From: a bacterium
Lineage (GTDB): Bacteria; Planctomycetota; UBA11346
Length of the DNA: 31,642 nt
Reading direction: 5' to 3'
Assembly: GCA_020049615.1 (NCBI GenBank)
Contig: JAIFKN010000274.1
Span: 1 to 31,642 of the forward strand
The notes beneath the pieces were generated by a model. The model was given only the letters and a program-made list of their open reading frames with translations. It ran no database searches and was not told the DNA's origin. Below, piece by piece: positions 7,577 to 15,861 of this stretch (its first letter is position 1; every line of letters begins with the position of its first letter). The position numbers and the translations under genes are program-made.

Positions 7577-8775
7577 CAGTGGAGGTGCTCCGCATTGATC
7601 GCCGGCAGGACGCGCGGGTCATTCGGCGGCACCAGGCCGCGACGGCGCCAGTGGCGTACGGCGAGGAGGAACGAGCCGGCAAGGAAGCCGAGCGCGACCA
7701 GCGCCTCGGGGCCGAACGGCACGCGGTAGTGGTTGGGCGAGAAGGCCGGGATGACCAGCCAGTGGACCTCGAGCCAGGTGCCGAGCAGCACGCAGGCCCC
7801 GGCCACGCCCAGCGCCAGCGGATTGCCGCGCAGCGATTGGCTCATCAGCAGGGCGAAGGGGATGGCGCAGCGCACGATCACCTCGACCAGGGCCTGGGCG
7901 CCGTAGCCGTGCTGCGCCCGCATCAGGTACCAGAACGACTCCTCGTCGATGTTGGCGAAGCTGATCACGGCATACTGGACGTAGGAGATGTAGGCGACGA
8001 TGCAGGACCAGGCCACCAGCCAGGTGCCCACATCCTTCAGCAGATGCGGCCGGGCCACCTGGCGCAAGCCGCGGCCCGACAGCCAGGCCAGGGCCAGGGC
8101 GGTGGCGCCGAGGAAGGCGTGGATGGAACCGATCAGGCAGTAACCGCCGAAGACCGTGCTGACCCATTGCACATGCAGGGCCAGCAGGGTGTCCCACATC
8201 AGCAGGGTGAAGGCCGGCACCAGCAGGACCAGCGACAGCACCGACCAGCGCACCAGGCGGGCGCGGGCGGCCTCGTCGGCGGCGGCCCCGAGCCGGGCCA
8301 GCCCGCGCGACAGCACCAGCAGGATGGCGAGCACGGCGCCGACGGTGATGACCCAGCGCGTCTCCCCCATCCACCAGGCCTTGGAGCCATGCGGATCGCG
8401 GAACAGGCTGTCGCGGGCGGGATTGCCGTGCGCCCATTCGTAGAGGTACGGGATGCCGCCGGCGCAGATCGCGAGCAGGGCCAGGATGGCCAGCGGCAGG
8501 CCGGCGCCGACCCCCTGCATCACGTTCTGCAGAGGCACCGACCAGCGGGCCCCGCACAGGGCGTGGACGGCGAGGAAGAAGATCGCACCGACCGCCAGCC
8601 ACAGCGGCAGCATCAGCCCGGCGAGCAGCGACGACCAGGCGCGGGCTCCACCGCCCTCCCGGAACACCAGCATGGCGAAGGCCACGGCCGCGCAGGCGCA
8701 CACCGCCCAGGCGAACGGCTCGAGTTTCGAGCGGTGCATCACCGGGGTTTCGAGATGGTCGAGGCGATCGATCAC
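7576..8775 (-). CDS. actF: Alternative complex III quinol-oxidising membrane subunit ActF
   Basis: ActF is one of two large membrane subunits of alternative complex III, a paralogue-like partner of ActC. The 399-residue product is very hydrophobic with about ten helices; its periplasmic and cytoplasmic loops carry recognisable stretches such as PYLYEWAHG and the C-terminal LEVHWLVIPAFSPNHYRVPFG. I chose the GTG at 8775 because it overlaps the actE stop (GTGA), the same coupling used in this operon for actC; the ATG at 8739 (MHRSKLEP) would remove 12 residues and is also possible. An open frame continues upstream to 9228 but overlaps actE and is spurious. Confidence 0.88.
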   Translation of the reverse strand: MIDRLDHLETPVMHRSKLEPFAWAVCACAAVAFAMLVFREGGGARAWSSLLAGLMLPLWLAVGAIFFLAVHALCGARWSVPLQNVMQGVGAGLPLAILALLAICAGGIPYLYEWAHGNPARDSLFRDPHGSKAWWMGETRWVITVGAVLAILLVLSRGLARLGAAADEAARARLVRWSVLSLVLLVPAFTLLMWDTLLALHVQWVSTVFGGYCLIGSIHAFLGATALALAWLSGRGLRQVARPHLLKDVGTWLVAWSCIVAYISYVQYAVISFANIDEESFWYLMRAQHGYGAQALVEVIVRCAIPFALLMSQSLRGNPLALGVAGACVLLGTWLEVHWLVIPAFSPNHYRVPFGPEALVALGFLAGSFLLAVRHWRRRGLVPPNDPRVLPAINAEHLH

Positions 8776-9593
8776 TTGCCGCCCTCCGGGGTCGGCCAGG
8801 CCGGGCCGACGTATTCCGGCACCGGCGCGGGCGGCGGGATGAATTCGTGGCCGTCGCCTGCCGAGCCGAGGGCTGCGAGCGCGGCCCTGGCCTCCTCGGC
8901 CAGGCGGATCAACTCGGCGCGCCGTTCCTTCAGCGCCTGGTCGTCGGGCTTCTTGGCGATCTCGCTGTCGATGTACGGAACCAGCTTGGCTATGTCCTCG
9001 GCCGCGAGGTTGGCCAGGGCCTGGACGCGGACGAAGCGGACCACCGCCCAGCGGCTCTCCGGCGGCAACTGTGCGCGCAGATCGGCCATGCGGCCCTTGC
9101 CCCTGGTCAGGACGTGGAAGATCTCGCCTTCGCTGAGCTGCAGCACCGACAGTCCGTTGAGGCTGGGGATGCCGCCGAAGGAGGCGGCGATATAGCCATT
9201 GGCGGCGTCGCCGTCGCGCCCATGGCAAGCAGCGCAGTAGGAGAGGAAGTCGCGCTGGCCGCGCTTGAGCACCAGGGCGTCCAGCGGCAGCGGATTGCGC
9301 ATCTGACGCGCACCGGCCCAGTCGGTCGCAGCCAGCGGATAGGGCTGGAATCCGCGGGGCACGGTGCCCTCTGGAGGCGCAAGCATGGCCGGGAAGTGGA
9401 CCGTGCGCCTGATCGGCTGGCCCTGGGCGTCACGCGCGTCGATCTCCACGGTCCCGGCATCCTGGCTCTCGTAGGCCGGGGTATGGAACATGTCGGGCAT
9501 GACCTCGATGCCGCGATCCTTCTTCTCCTCGCCGCAGGCGCCGAGGGCGAGCAGCGCGGGAAGCACGGCTGCGATGCCGATCATCTTACGCAT
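8772..9593 (-). CDS. actE: Alternative complex III monoheme cytochrome c lipoprotein ActE
   Basis: ActE is the monoheme cytochrome subunit of alternative complex III and the likely exit point for electrons to the soluble or anchored carrier. The 273-residue precursor has a lipoprotein signal peptide with lipobox LGAC (C20), a heme-binding CAACH at 120-124 and a likely distal methionine in GKGRMADL. The C-terminal third is a charged helix followed by a Pro-rich end (PPPAPVPEYVGPAWPTPEGG). The ATG at 9593 overlaps the end of actD by eight bases. The longer open frame to 9752 lies over actD and is rejected. Confidence 0.9.
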   Translation of the reverse strand: MRKMIGIAAVLPALLALGACGEEKKDRGIEVMPDMFHTPAYESQDAGTVEIDARDAQGQPIRRTVHFPAMLAPPEGTVPRGFQPYPLAATDWAGARQMRNPLPLDALVLKRGQRDFLSYCAACHGRDGDAANGYIAASFGGIPSLNGLSVLQLSEGEIFHVLTRGKGRMADLRAQLPPESRWAVVRFVRVQALANLAAEDIAKLVPYIDSEIAKKPDDQALKERRAELIRLAEEARAALAALGSAGDGHEFIPPPAPVPEYVGPAWPTPEGGK

Positions 9594-10113
9594 GGTTCGC
9601 CTCGATCCGCTCCGCCTTGTGGTCGCCGAGCCAGCGCGACAGCGACTCGACGCTGTATCGCTCGCCGTCCACCGGCAGGAGCAGGCAGAACTGGTCGTCG
9701 GTGATGCGCGGGTCGGCGACCATGAGGTCGCCCGGCACCAGCTTGCAGGCATGGAAACAGGCCAGCAGGTTGACCAGCGCGCCAGCGAGCAGCGCCGTCT
9801 CGAGGATCGGCACCAGCCAGAACTGCGGCGAGAAGTACGGCTTCCCGCTGACGTTGATCGGCCACTCGTGAACCGAGGAGAGGACGAAGAAGTGCAGGCA
9901 GCCGGCGGCGCCGAGCAGCACCGCGACCATCACGGCGCGGCCGATCCAGCTGCGCTGGTGGCCCATCACCTCCTCGAAGCCGTGCACCGGCCACGGGGTG
10001 AAGGCGGTCAAGCCGGGGAAGCGGGCGTCGCGCGCGGCTCCGGCGGCGGCGGTGAACGCGGCCTCGTCGCTCCAGAAGCCGGCGACGTAGGTCTTGGGCA
10101 GCGGATCAGCCAT
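9586..10113 (-). CDS. actD: Alternative complex III subunit ActD (DUF3341)
   Basis: ActD is a small membrane subunit of alternative complex III. The 175-residue product begins with a soluble domain (PLPKTYVAGFWSDEAAF) typical of DUF3341, followed by two membrane helices (about residues 60-80 and 102-122) and a C-terminal soluble tail. The ATG at 10113 overlaps the last eight bases of actC. An in-frame GTG/ATG at 10140 would add nine residues inside actC and is less likely. Its position between the NrfD-like subunit and the ActE cytochrome matches the standard actABCDEF order. Confidence 0.9.
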   Translation of the reverse strand: MADPLPKTYVAGFWSDEAAFTAAAGAARDARFPGLTAFTPWPVHGFEEVMGHQRSWIGRAVMVAVLLGAAGCLHFFVLSSVHEWPINVSGKPYFSPQFWLVPILETALLAGALVNLLACFHACKLVPGDLMVADPRITDDQFCLLLPVDGERYSVESLSRWLGDHKAERIEANHA

Positions 10114-11455
10114 GGGCGGCACCCTCCGACTTCTTGCCACCGAGCAGGGTCGCCTTGACCTCGGCGATCGAGACCATCGGGGCGATGCGGGCGAAGACCA
10201 GGAACTGGGTGAAGAACATGCCGAACGAGCCGGCCAGGATCATGTAGTCGAAGGTGGTGAAGGCGTAGCTGGTCCACTCGCTCGGCATCTGCCCGTGCCG
10301 CAGCGACAGGGCCATGATGTTGTAGCGCTCGAACCACATGCCGACGTTGACCAGCAGGCCGATGAGGAAGATGGCGCGGATGTCGCGGCGGAAGCGCTTG
10401 AACCACAGCAGCTGGATGGGCAGAAGGTTGCAGGCCACCATCAGCCAGAAGCTCCAGCAGCTCTCGCCGGTGGCGCGCCAGAGGAACTGTTCGCGCTCCA
10501 TCGGCGACTCGCTCCACCAGGCGGCGAAGTACTCCATCCCGTAGATGTAGGTGACGACCAGGCCGGCGGCGAGGAGGATCTTCGCCAGGCGGTCGAAGTG
10601 GTCGAGCGTGATGTAGGCCTGCAGCTTCAGCATCTCGCGCATCGGCACCAGGACGACGAAGGCCATGGCCAGACCGCCGAACACCGCGCCGGTGACGAAG
10701 TAGGGCGGGAAGACGGTGGCATGCCAGCCTGGGACATGCGCCACCGCCAGCAGGATGGCGATGGTCGAGTGCATGCCGATGACCAGCGGGGTCGCCAACC
10801 AGGCGAACTGGCTGTAGGCGCGCTCGTAGTGGTTCCAGTCGGCCGAAGTTCCCTTCCAGCCCATCGCCAGCATGCCGTAGAGCATTTTCTGCCACTTCCG
10901 CGTGGCGCGGTCGCGCACGGTGGCGAAGTCGGGGATCAGTCCCAGGTAGAAGAAGACGACCGAGCAGGTGGCGTAGCCGGTGATGGCGAAGACGTCCCAC
11001 ATGATCGGCGACTTGAACTGCGGCCACATGCCGAGGTCGTTCGGCATCGGCATCAGCCAGTAATCGACCCACGGACGGCCGGTGTGGATGAGCGGGAACA
11101 ACCCGGCGATGTTGATCGCGAAGATGGTCATCGCCTCGGTGGCGCGGTTGATGCCGGTGCGCCACTTCTGCCGGAACAGCAGCAGGACCGACGACACGAT
11201 GGTGCCGGCGACCGCGACCGCGATCCAGTAGATGTAGGTGCCGATGTCGTTGCCCCAGTTGACCACGTTGTTGACGCCGAAGACGCCATAGCCGGCGCGG
11301 ATATAGACCGCGACGGCCATGAACAGCGCGCCGGCGATGCCGGCCGCAGTGAGGAAGGCGCCCCACCACTGCAGGCTGGGCACGCGGAACAGCGGGGCCG
11401 TCAGATCGTCGGTGATCTTCGCGGCGGTCAGCGGGGGCTGCGTCGTGTCGCTCAC
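10106..11455 (-). CDS. actC: Alternative complex III NrfD-like membrane subunit ActC
   Basis: ActC belongs to the NrfD/PsrC family of quinone-interacting membrane proteins and is expected to hold the quinol site facing ActB. The 449-residue protein has about ten membrane helices. Recognisable stretches include LIHTGRPWVDYWLMP and the conserved segment around RATEAMTIFAIN. The start is a GTG at 11455 that overlaps the actB stop (GTGA); no nearby ATG fits the family N-terminus. Together with ActF it forms the membrane core on which the periplasmic ActA, ActB and ActE sit. Confidence 0.93.
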   Translation of the reverse strand: MSDTTQPPLTAAKITDDLTAPLFRVPSLQWWGAFLTAAGIAGALFMAVAVYIRAGYGVFGVNNVVNWGNDIGTYIYWIAVAVAGTIVSSVLLLFRQKWRTGINRATEAMTIFAINIAGLFPLIHTGRPWVDYWLMPMPNDLGMWPQFKSPIMWDVFAITGYATCSVVFFYLGLIPDFATVRDRATRKWQKMLYGMLAMGWKGTSADWNHYERAYSQFAWLATPLVIGMHSTIAILLAVAHVPGWHATVFPPYFVTGAVFGGLAMAFVVLVPMREMLKLQAYITLDHFDRLAKILLAAGLVVTYIYGMEYFAAWWSESPMEREQFLWRATGESCWSFWLMVACNLLPIQLLWFKRFRRDIRAIFLIGLLVNVGMWFERYNIMALSLRHGQMPSEWTSYAFTTFDYMILAGSFGMFFTQFLVFARIAPMVSIAEVKATLLGGKKSEGAAHG

Positions 11456-14400
11456 GGATGCGTCTCCGCGCCATGACCCTCAAGCGCAGCCAGCTCCTCG
11501 GCCGTGGCCGGCCGATGGCGCAGCTTGCGCAGGTAGGCCACCTTGGGCCGGGTGTTCGATTCGGCATCGAGCGCGAGATAGGCGCGCGCGTCGTTGGACT
11601 GCTTGAGCACCTGGGATTCCTGGTCGTTGAGGTCGCCCCAGGTGATGGCGGCGGTCGGGCAGGCCTGGGCACAGGCGCTGGTGACATGGCCATCGGGCAG
11701 GCGGCGGGCCTGGCGCTTCTCGTCGGTGCGCCAGGTGCGCTGGCGCTGGACGCAGAAGTTGCACTTCTCCATCACACCACGGTGGCGGACCGTCACCTCG
11801 GGGTTGAGCAGCATCTGCAGCGGCTGGTGCGCCAGTTCGGCGGGCGCGGCATCGCTGCCCTCGGTCATCACGTTCTTCGCCAGGCGCAGGTCGGGCTGGC
11901 CCGAGCCCTGCGGGCCGGCGCGGAACGACGAGTACTGGTACCAGTTGAAACGGCGGACCTTGTAGGGGCAGTTGTTCGAGCAGTAGCGCGTGCCGATGCA
12001 GCGGTTGTAGACCTGGAGGTTGATGCCTTCGTCGCTCTTCACCGTGGCGTTGGCCGGACAGACCGCTTCGCAGGGCGCGTTGTCGCACTGCTGGCACAGC
12101 ATCGGCTGGTGCAGCACGCTGACGTCCAGGCGGGCGTCGGCCTCGGCGGCCGGGGCGCTGAAGTAGCGGTCGATGCGCATCCAGTGCATCTCGCGGTTCT
12201 TGCGCACCTCGTCGCGGCCGACCACCGGGACGTTGTTCTCGGCGCTGCACGCGACCATGCAGGCGTTGCAACCGGTGCACAGGTCGAGGTCGATGGCCAT
12301 GCCCCAGCGGTGGCCGGGATAGGTCTGGTGGCTGCGCCAGATCGACAGGCGACCGCCCTGCTTGCCGTCGGTGCCGTTCTCCCAGGCGTGCGCCCGGTGG
12401 TTGCGGCGGGCGGCACCGGGATCGGCGCGGTGCAGTTCGAGGACGTCGTCGATCGCGACCTGCTCGCCAGCCAGGCGGTGGTGGTGCTGGGTCTGGGCCA
12501 ACTCGTAGCGCTGCCCGGTCTTCGCCACGGTGACGGCGGCGCCCCAGCGCCGCCCACCGGCGAGCTGGTAGGCGTTGGCGCGATAGCCATCGACCGCGGT
12601 CGCCTGCGCGACCAGGCCGCCGGCCGAGCGGCCCCAGCCGAGGAACACCTCGACCGTGCCGGGATGCTGGCCGTCCTGTACCAGCGCGGGCAGCTTGACC
12701 GTGTCGCTGCCGACGGTCAGGGCGACGACGTCGTTCCCGGCGATGCCGGCGGCCTTGGCGTCGGCTGGCGAGAAGGCGGCCCAGCCGTCCCAGCACACCT
12801 TGCTCACCGGATCCGGGGTCTCCTGCAGCCAGGCGTTGTTGAGCTGGCTGCCGTCGCCGACCGTGCGGGCACCATTGCACACCAGCATCAGCGGCGCCGG
12901 CGCAGCCGCCGCGGGGGCGGGGATGGCAGTGAACCTGCGGTTGGCTGGCATCAGCCGGCGCGGCACCTCGACGAAGCCGCGCGAGAGCGCGGCACGCCAG
13001 AAGGCGTCGCCGGTGGCGGCGGTGCCGGCGGCGGCCTGCACCTCGCCTGTCCACACCTGCTGGACGAAGCTGCGCCAGGGCAGGATGCCGCGTTCGGCGG
13101 CACTCCACAACTGCTTGCGGCTGACCACGCTGACCGCGGCCTGGGCCGGGACGGCGGCGCGCGGGGTACGCAACGCGGCCACCTCGAGGCCGGCGGCGAG
13201 GACGAAAGCGGCGAGACTCTCCTCGGCTGCACGGCTATCCCACAGCGGCTGGACCACGGGCTGCTGCAACTCGACCGCGCCTGGTCCGCTGGAGGCGTCA
13301 CCCCAGCTTTCCAGATCATGCAGGCCGGGGGCATGCCACTGCGCCAGGGCGGTGGTCTCATCGCGGCTGGGATTCAGCGACACCAGCAGAGGCGCCTTGG
13401 CCAGGGCGGCGGCCGCACCCGGCAGGTCGAAGGCGGGATTGGCACCATCGGTGACGATAACCGCATCCCAGCTCTCGGTGAGCGCCTCGGCCAGCGCAAC
13501 GCGCCCGGCGTTCGGCTGCGTGCCGACCACGGCCACGCCCTCGGCACCGAGCAGGCGGTTCAGCCAGGTGACGGCGAGGTGGAGATCGAGGCTCTCCGGC
13601 CCGCTGTGAACCGCGCCGCCAGCGTAGGCCAGGCCGAGGCCATTCGCCTTGCGCGCCGCGAGCAGCCGCTCGGCGATGTAGGTTATGGCATGCGTCTCGC
13701 CGGCGGCGGTGCGCACCTTGCGCATGGCGGCGGCGATCGGCGCGATCGCGGCGGGCAGCGCGGCGGCGACGTCGGGCGGCAACTGGCCGCCAGTGGCCGC
13801 GGCGACCTCGTTGGCCACCGCCCAGGCGATCCAGGCCAGGCTGTCCATGCCGGCGCGGATGCGCACATCGGCGCAGGAGCCGAGCTGGCTCAGAGTCGAT
13901 TCGACGCAGATGACCTGGCCGGGCTCGCCGTCGGAGCCGCGGCGGAAGGCGCCGTAGGCGGCCAGGGTGGCGGTGTCGGCGTCGGCCAGCAGGTCGGAGC
14001 CGAAGGCGACCAGCGTGCGGGCGTTGCTCAGCAGCCAGCGCGGCGCGCTGCGTTCACCCAGGACCATGTCGCGGGCGGTGACGGCGCTGTCCTGCGCCCA
14101 CGGGTGGTAGGCGACGTGACGGAAGCGGTCGCCGAGGGCCTGCTTGAGCACCTCGAGATGCGCCAGACGAGCCGGACCGTCGATCGGACCGGTGACCAGC
14201 AGGATACGGCCGCTCTTGAGCCTCTCGCCCACCGCCTTGTCGAGGTCGGCCCAGGTGGTGGCGGCGAAGGCGCCGTCGACCAGACGCTTGGGACCGTCGT
14301 TGTAGACCTTGGGCTGGGCCGGATCGATGCCGCCGCGATCGGGATCGTAGAGGTCGAGCAGCGCCGCCTGGGTGCGCGCATCGCTGCGCCCGCGGACCTG

Positions 14401-14817
14401 CGGATGGTCGGGGTTGCCATCGAGCTTGATCGGCCGGCCATCGTAGGTCTTGGCCATGATCGGGCGCGCCTGGCCGTTCACCCGGATCACCGTCGAGTAC
14501 CACACGCCCTCGCCCAGGGTCGTGCCCTCGGGCTGCTGGGCGAGCGGCACCAGCGTGTCGGGATGCGGGTCGTTGCAGCCGCTGACCACCGCCAGCACGG
14601 CAGCGGCGCCGGTCAGCTGGAGGAAGCCGCGGCGATTGACCCCAGGCATGGCGAAGTGGAGCTGTTCGCGCTGCGCGTCGGCCTGCTCCGGGCAGTCCGG
14701 CGACTGGACGCCGCCTCGGGCGCGCAGGTCGGCGATCGCCGCCGCGACCTCGGGGGCGAACTCGTCACGCGCCGGCGCCTGCGTGAGATCGGCAGGATCT
14801 GACCATATCTTGTTCAT
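11452..14817 (-). CDS. actB: Alternative complex III iron-sulfur subunit ActB (molybdopterin-oxidoreductase-like)
   Basis: ActB is the large periplasmic subunit, a fusion of a molybdopterin-oxidoreductase-like domain without cofactor and a ferredoxin-like domain. The product is 1121 residues. A twin-arginine type signal lies near residues 60-85 (NRRGFLQLTGAAAVLAVVSG followed by C). The middle roughly 700 residues are the B1 domain. The C-terminal part has four cysteine groups: CTGCNACMVAC, CQQCDNAPCEAVCP, CIGTRYCSNNCP, and CNFC with CAQACP, for four iron-sulfur clusters. The ATG at 14817 overlaps the actA stop (ATGA). Electrons from quinol are thought to pass through these clusters toward the ActA hemes. 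Confidence 0.93.
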   Translation of the reverse strand: MNKIWSDPADLTQAPARDEFAPEVAAAIADLRARGGVQSPDCPEQADAQREQLHFAMPGVNRRGFLQLTGAAAVLAVVSGCNDPHPDTLVPLAQQPEGTTLGEGVWYSTVIRVNGQARPIMAKTYDGRPIKLDGNPDHPQVRGRSDARTQAALLDLYDPDRGGIDPAQPKVYNDGPKRLVDGAFAATTWADLDKAVGERLKSGRILLVTGPIDGPARLAHLEVLKQALGDRFRHVAYHPWAQDSAVTARDMVLGERSAPRWLLSNARTLVAFGSDLLADADTATLAAYGAFRRGSDGEPGQVICVESTLSQLGSCADVRIRAGMDSLAWIAWAVANEVAAATGGQLPPDVAAALPAAIAPIAAAMRKVRTAAGETHAITYIAERLLAARKANGLGLAYAGGAVHSGPESLDLHLAVTWLNRLLGAEGVAVVGTQPNAGRVALAEALTESWDAVIVTDGANPAFDLPGAAAALAKAPLLVSLNPSRDETTALAQWHAPGLHDLESWGDASSGPGAVELQQPVVQPLWDSRAAEESLAAFVLAAGLEVAALRTPRAAVPAQAAVSVVSRKQLWSAAERGILPWRSFVQQVWTGEVQAAAGTAATGDAFWRAALSRGFVEVPRRLMPANRRFTAIPAPAAAAPAPLMLVCNGARTVGDGSQLNNAWLQETPDPVSKVCWDGWAAFSPADAKAAGIAGNDVVALTVGSDTVKLPALVQDGQHPGTVEVFLGWGRSAGGLVAQATAVDGYRANAYQLAGGRRWGAAVTVAKTGQRYELAQTQHHHRLAGEQVAIDDVLELHRADPGAARRNHRAHAWENGTDGKQGGRLSIWRSHQTYPGHRWGMAIDLDLCTGCNACMVACSAENNVPVVGRDEVRKNREMHWMRIDRYFSAPAAEADARLDVSVLHQPMLCQQCDNAPCEAVCPANATVKSDEGINLQVYNRCIGTRYCSNNCPYKVRRFNWYQYSSFRAGPQGSGQPDLRLAKNVMTEGSDAAPAELAHQPLQMLLNPEVTVRHRGVMEKCNFCVQRQRTWRTDEKRQARRLPDGHVTSACAQACPTAAITWGDLNDQESQVLKQSNDARAYLALDAESNTRPKVAYLRKLRHRPATAEELAALEGHGAETHP

Positions 14818-15713
14818 TGATGGCACGTGCTGCAGTTGGTGGCGGCGTTCATCAGGCGGTGCGAGTCGGGCAGGTCGGCGGCGCGCCAGGCGGGCAGGTC
14901 CTTGACCTTGGCGGCGAAGCCGGGGTTCTCGGCCAGGAACGTGGCAAGGCGGCCGGGCTGCGCGGCGGCAGGCGCGTGGCCGGTTTCCGCTGGCGCGCCT
15001 TTGACCTGCCGTTCGCGGAAGACGACTGTCGGATCGGCGACCTCGCGGGCACGAACCGCTTCGTAGTTCGCAACGCCGACGCTGTTGGTGGTCGGATCGC
15101 CGGGCTTGGCGTCGGGGCCGCCGACATAGTTGCTCTTGCGGTGGCAGTCGAGGCACCACGACATGGTCAGGTCGGCGTGCTGGCGCACGACGACCATCTC
15201 CTCGACCGGACCGTGGCAGGTCTGGCAGGCGACGTTGGCGGCGACGTGGGCGCTGTGGTCGAAGTAGACGTGATCCGGCAGCTTGTGGACGCGATTCCAG
15301 TGCACCGTGCCGCCTTCGCGCAGCGATCCATCCGCTGCCGTATAGCTGCCGGTGGTCGCGATGCTGGCCAGGTTCTGGATCTCGGGCAGATCCGTGCCGA
15401 CGACATTGTGGCAACTCATGCACACCGACATCGGCGGAACGCCGGCGTGCTTGCCGCGCTCGGCGTTGAAGTGGCAGAAGCGGCAGTCCAGCTTCAGGTC
15501 GCCGGCATGCTGACGATGGCTGAAGGCGATCGGCTGCCGCGGCGCGTAGCCCTGGTCATGGAAGGCATGGAGGAACCACCAGGCGGCACCGGCAAGCAGG
15601 ATGGCGGCTAGAAAGAGCAGTGGCCAGAAGCGCAACACGAGGGCTGCCAGCGCCTGCGGTGCAGGCGCTGCGACGGCCGGGGGCGGGGACGGCTCGGACA
15701 ACGTGGGCTCCAT
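14814..15713 (-). CDS. actA: Alternative complex III pentaheme cytochrome c ActA
   Basis: ActA is the multiheme electron-transfer subunit. The 299-residue protein has an N-terminal Pro/Ala-rich stretch, one membrane anchor (about residues 28-50) and five CxxCH heme motifs: CRFCH at 77-81, CMSCH at 98-102, CQTCH at 163-167, CLDCH at 187-191 and CSTCH at 294-298. Additional histidines (for example FSHRQHAG, FDHSAH) can serve as second axial ligands. I start it at the ATG at 15713. A GTG at 15797 would add 28 residues rich in Arg and Gly inside the divergent promoter region and is unlikely. This is the first gene of the cluster. Confidence 0.92.
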   Translation of the reverse strand: MEPTLSEPSPPPAVAAPAPQALAALVLRFWPLLFLAAILLAGAAWWFLHAFHDQGYAPRQPIAFSHRQHAGDLKLDCRFCHFNAERGKHAGVPPMSVCMSCHNVVGTDLPEIQNLASIATTGSYTAADGSLREGGTVHWNRVHKLPDHVYFDHSAHVAANVACQTCHGPVEEMVVVRQHADLTMSWCLDCHRKSNYVGGPDAKPGDPTTNSVGVANYEAVRAREVADPTVVFRERQVKGAPAETGHAPAAAQPGRLATFLAENPGFAAKVKDLPAWRAADLPDSHRLMNAATNCSTCHQ

Positions 15714-15796
15714 GCGGCCTGCGCCGCGCCGGGGACGGTGGAAACTAGACCCGCCGGAGCCGGTACGCAAGGCGACCCCGTGTAGAAGGTTGCACA

Positions 15797-15818
15797 CCTG
15801 TACTACTATGTAGTTAGG
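15797..15818. promoter_or_regulatory. Imperfect inverted repeat in the divergent promoter region
   Basis: The 148 bases between the actA start and the plus-strand gene at 15862 are the most AT-rich part of the region. They contain ACTAC-TAT-GTAGT (15802-15814) with further matching CCT and AGG flanks. It lies where promoters of both divergent transcripts would be expected and may be an operator. No clear -35/-10 pair could be assigned to either strand with confidence. Confidence 0.35.
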
Positions 15819-15861
15819 AATTCAACGAGCATGTCTGCAGCGGCGTATGATAGGAATAGGC

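Noticed and set aside
11458..14802. A 1114-codon open frame on the plus strand opposite actB
   Set aside because: It is the antisense shadow of a clear iron-sulfur protein gene in GC-rich DNA. Its translation is low-complexity, rich in Gly, Ala, Arg and Val, without domain signatures.
15847..15861. Upstream ATG for the first exported protein
   Set aside because: AGGAATAGG lies between it and the second ATG and fits as ribosome-binding site for the latter, which also gives a cleaner signal peptide.
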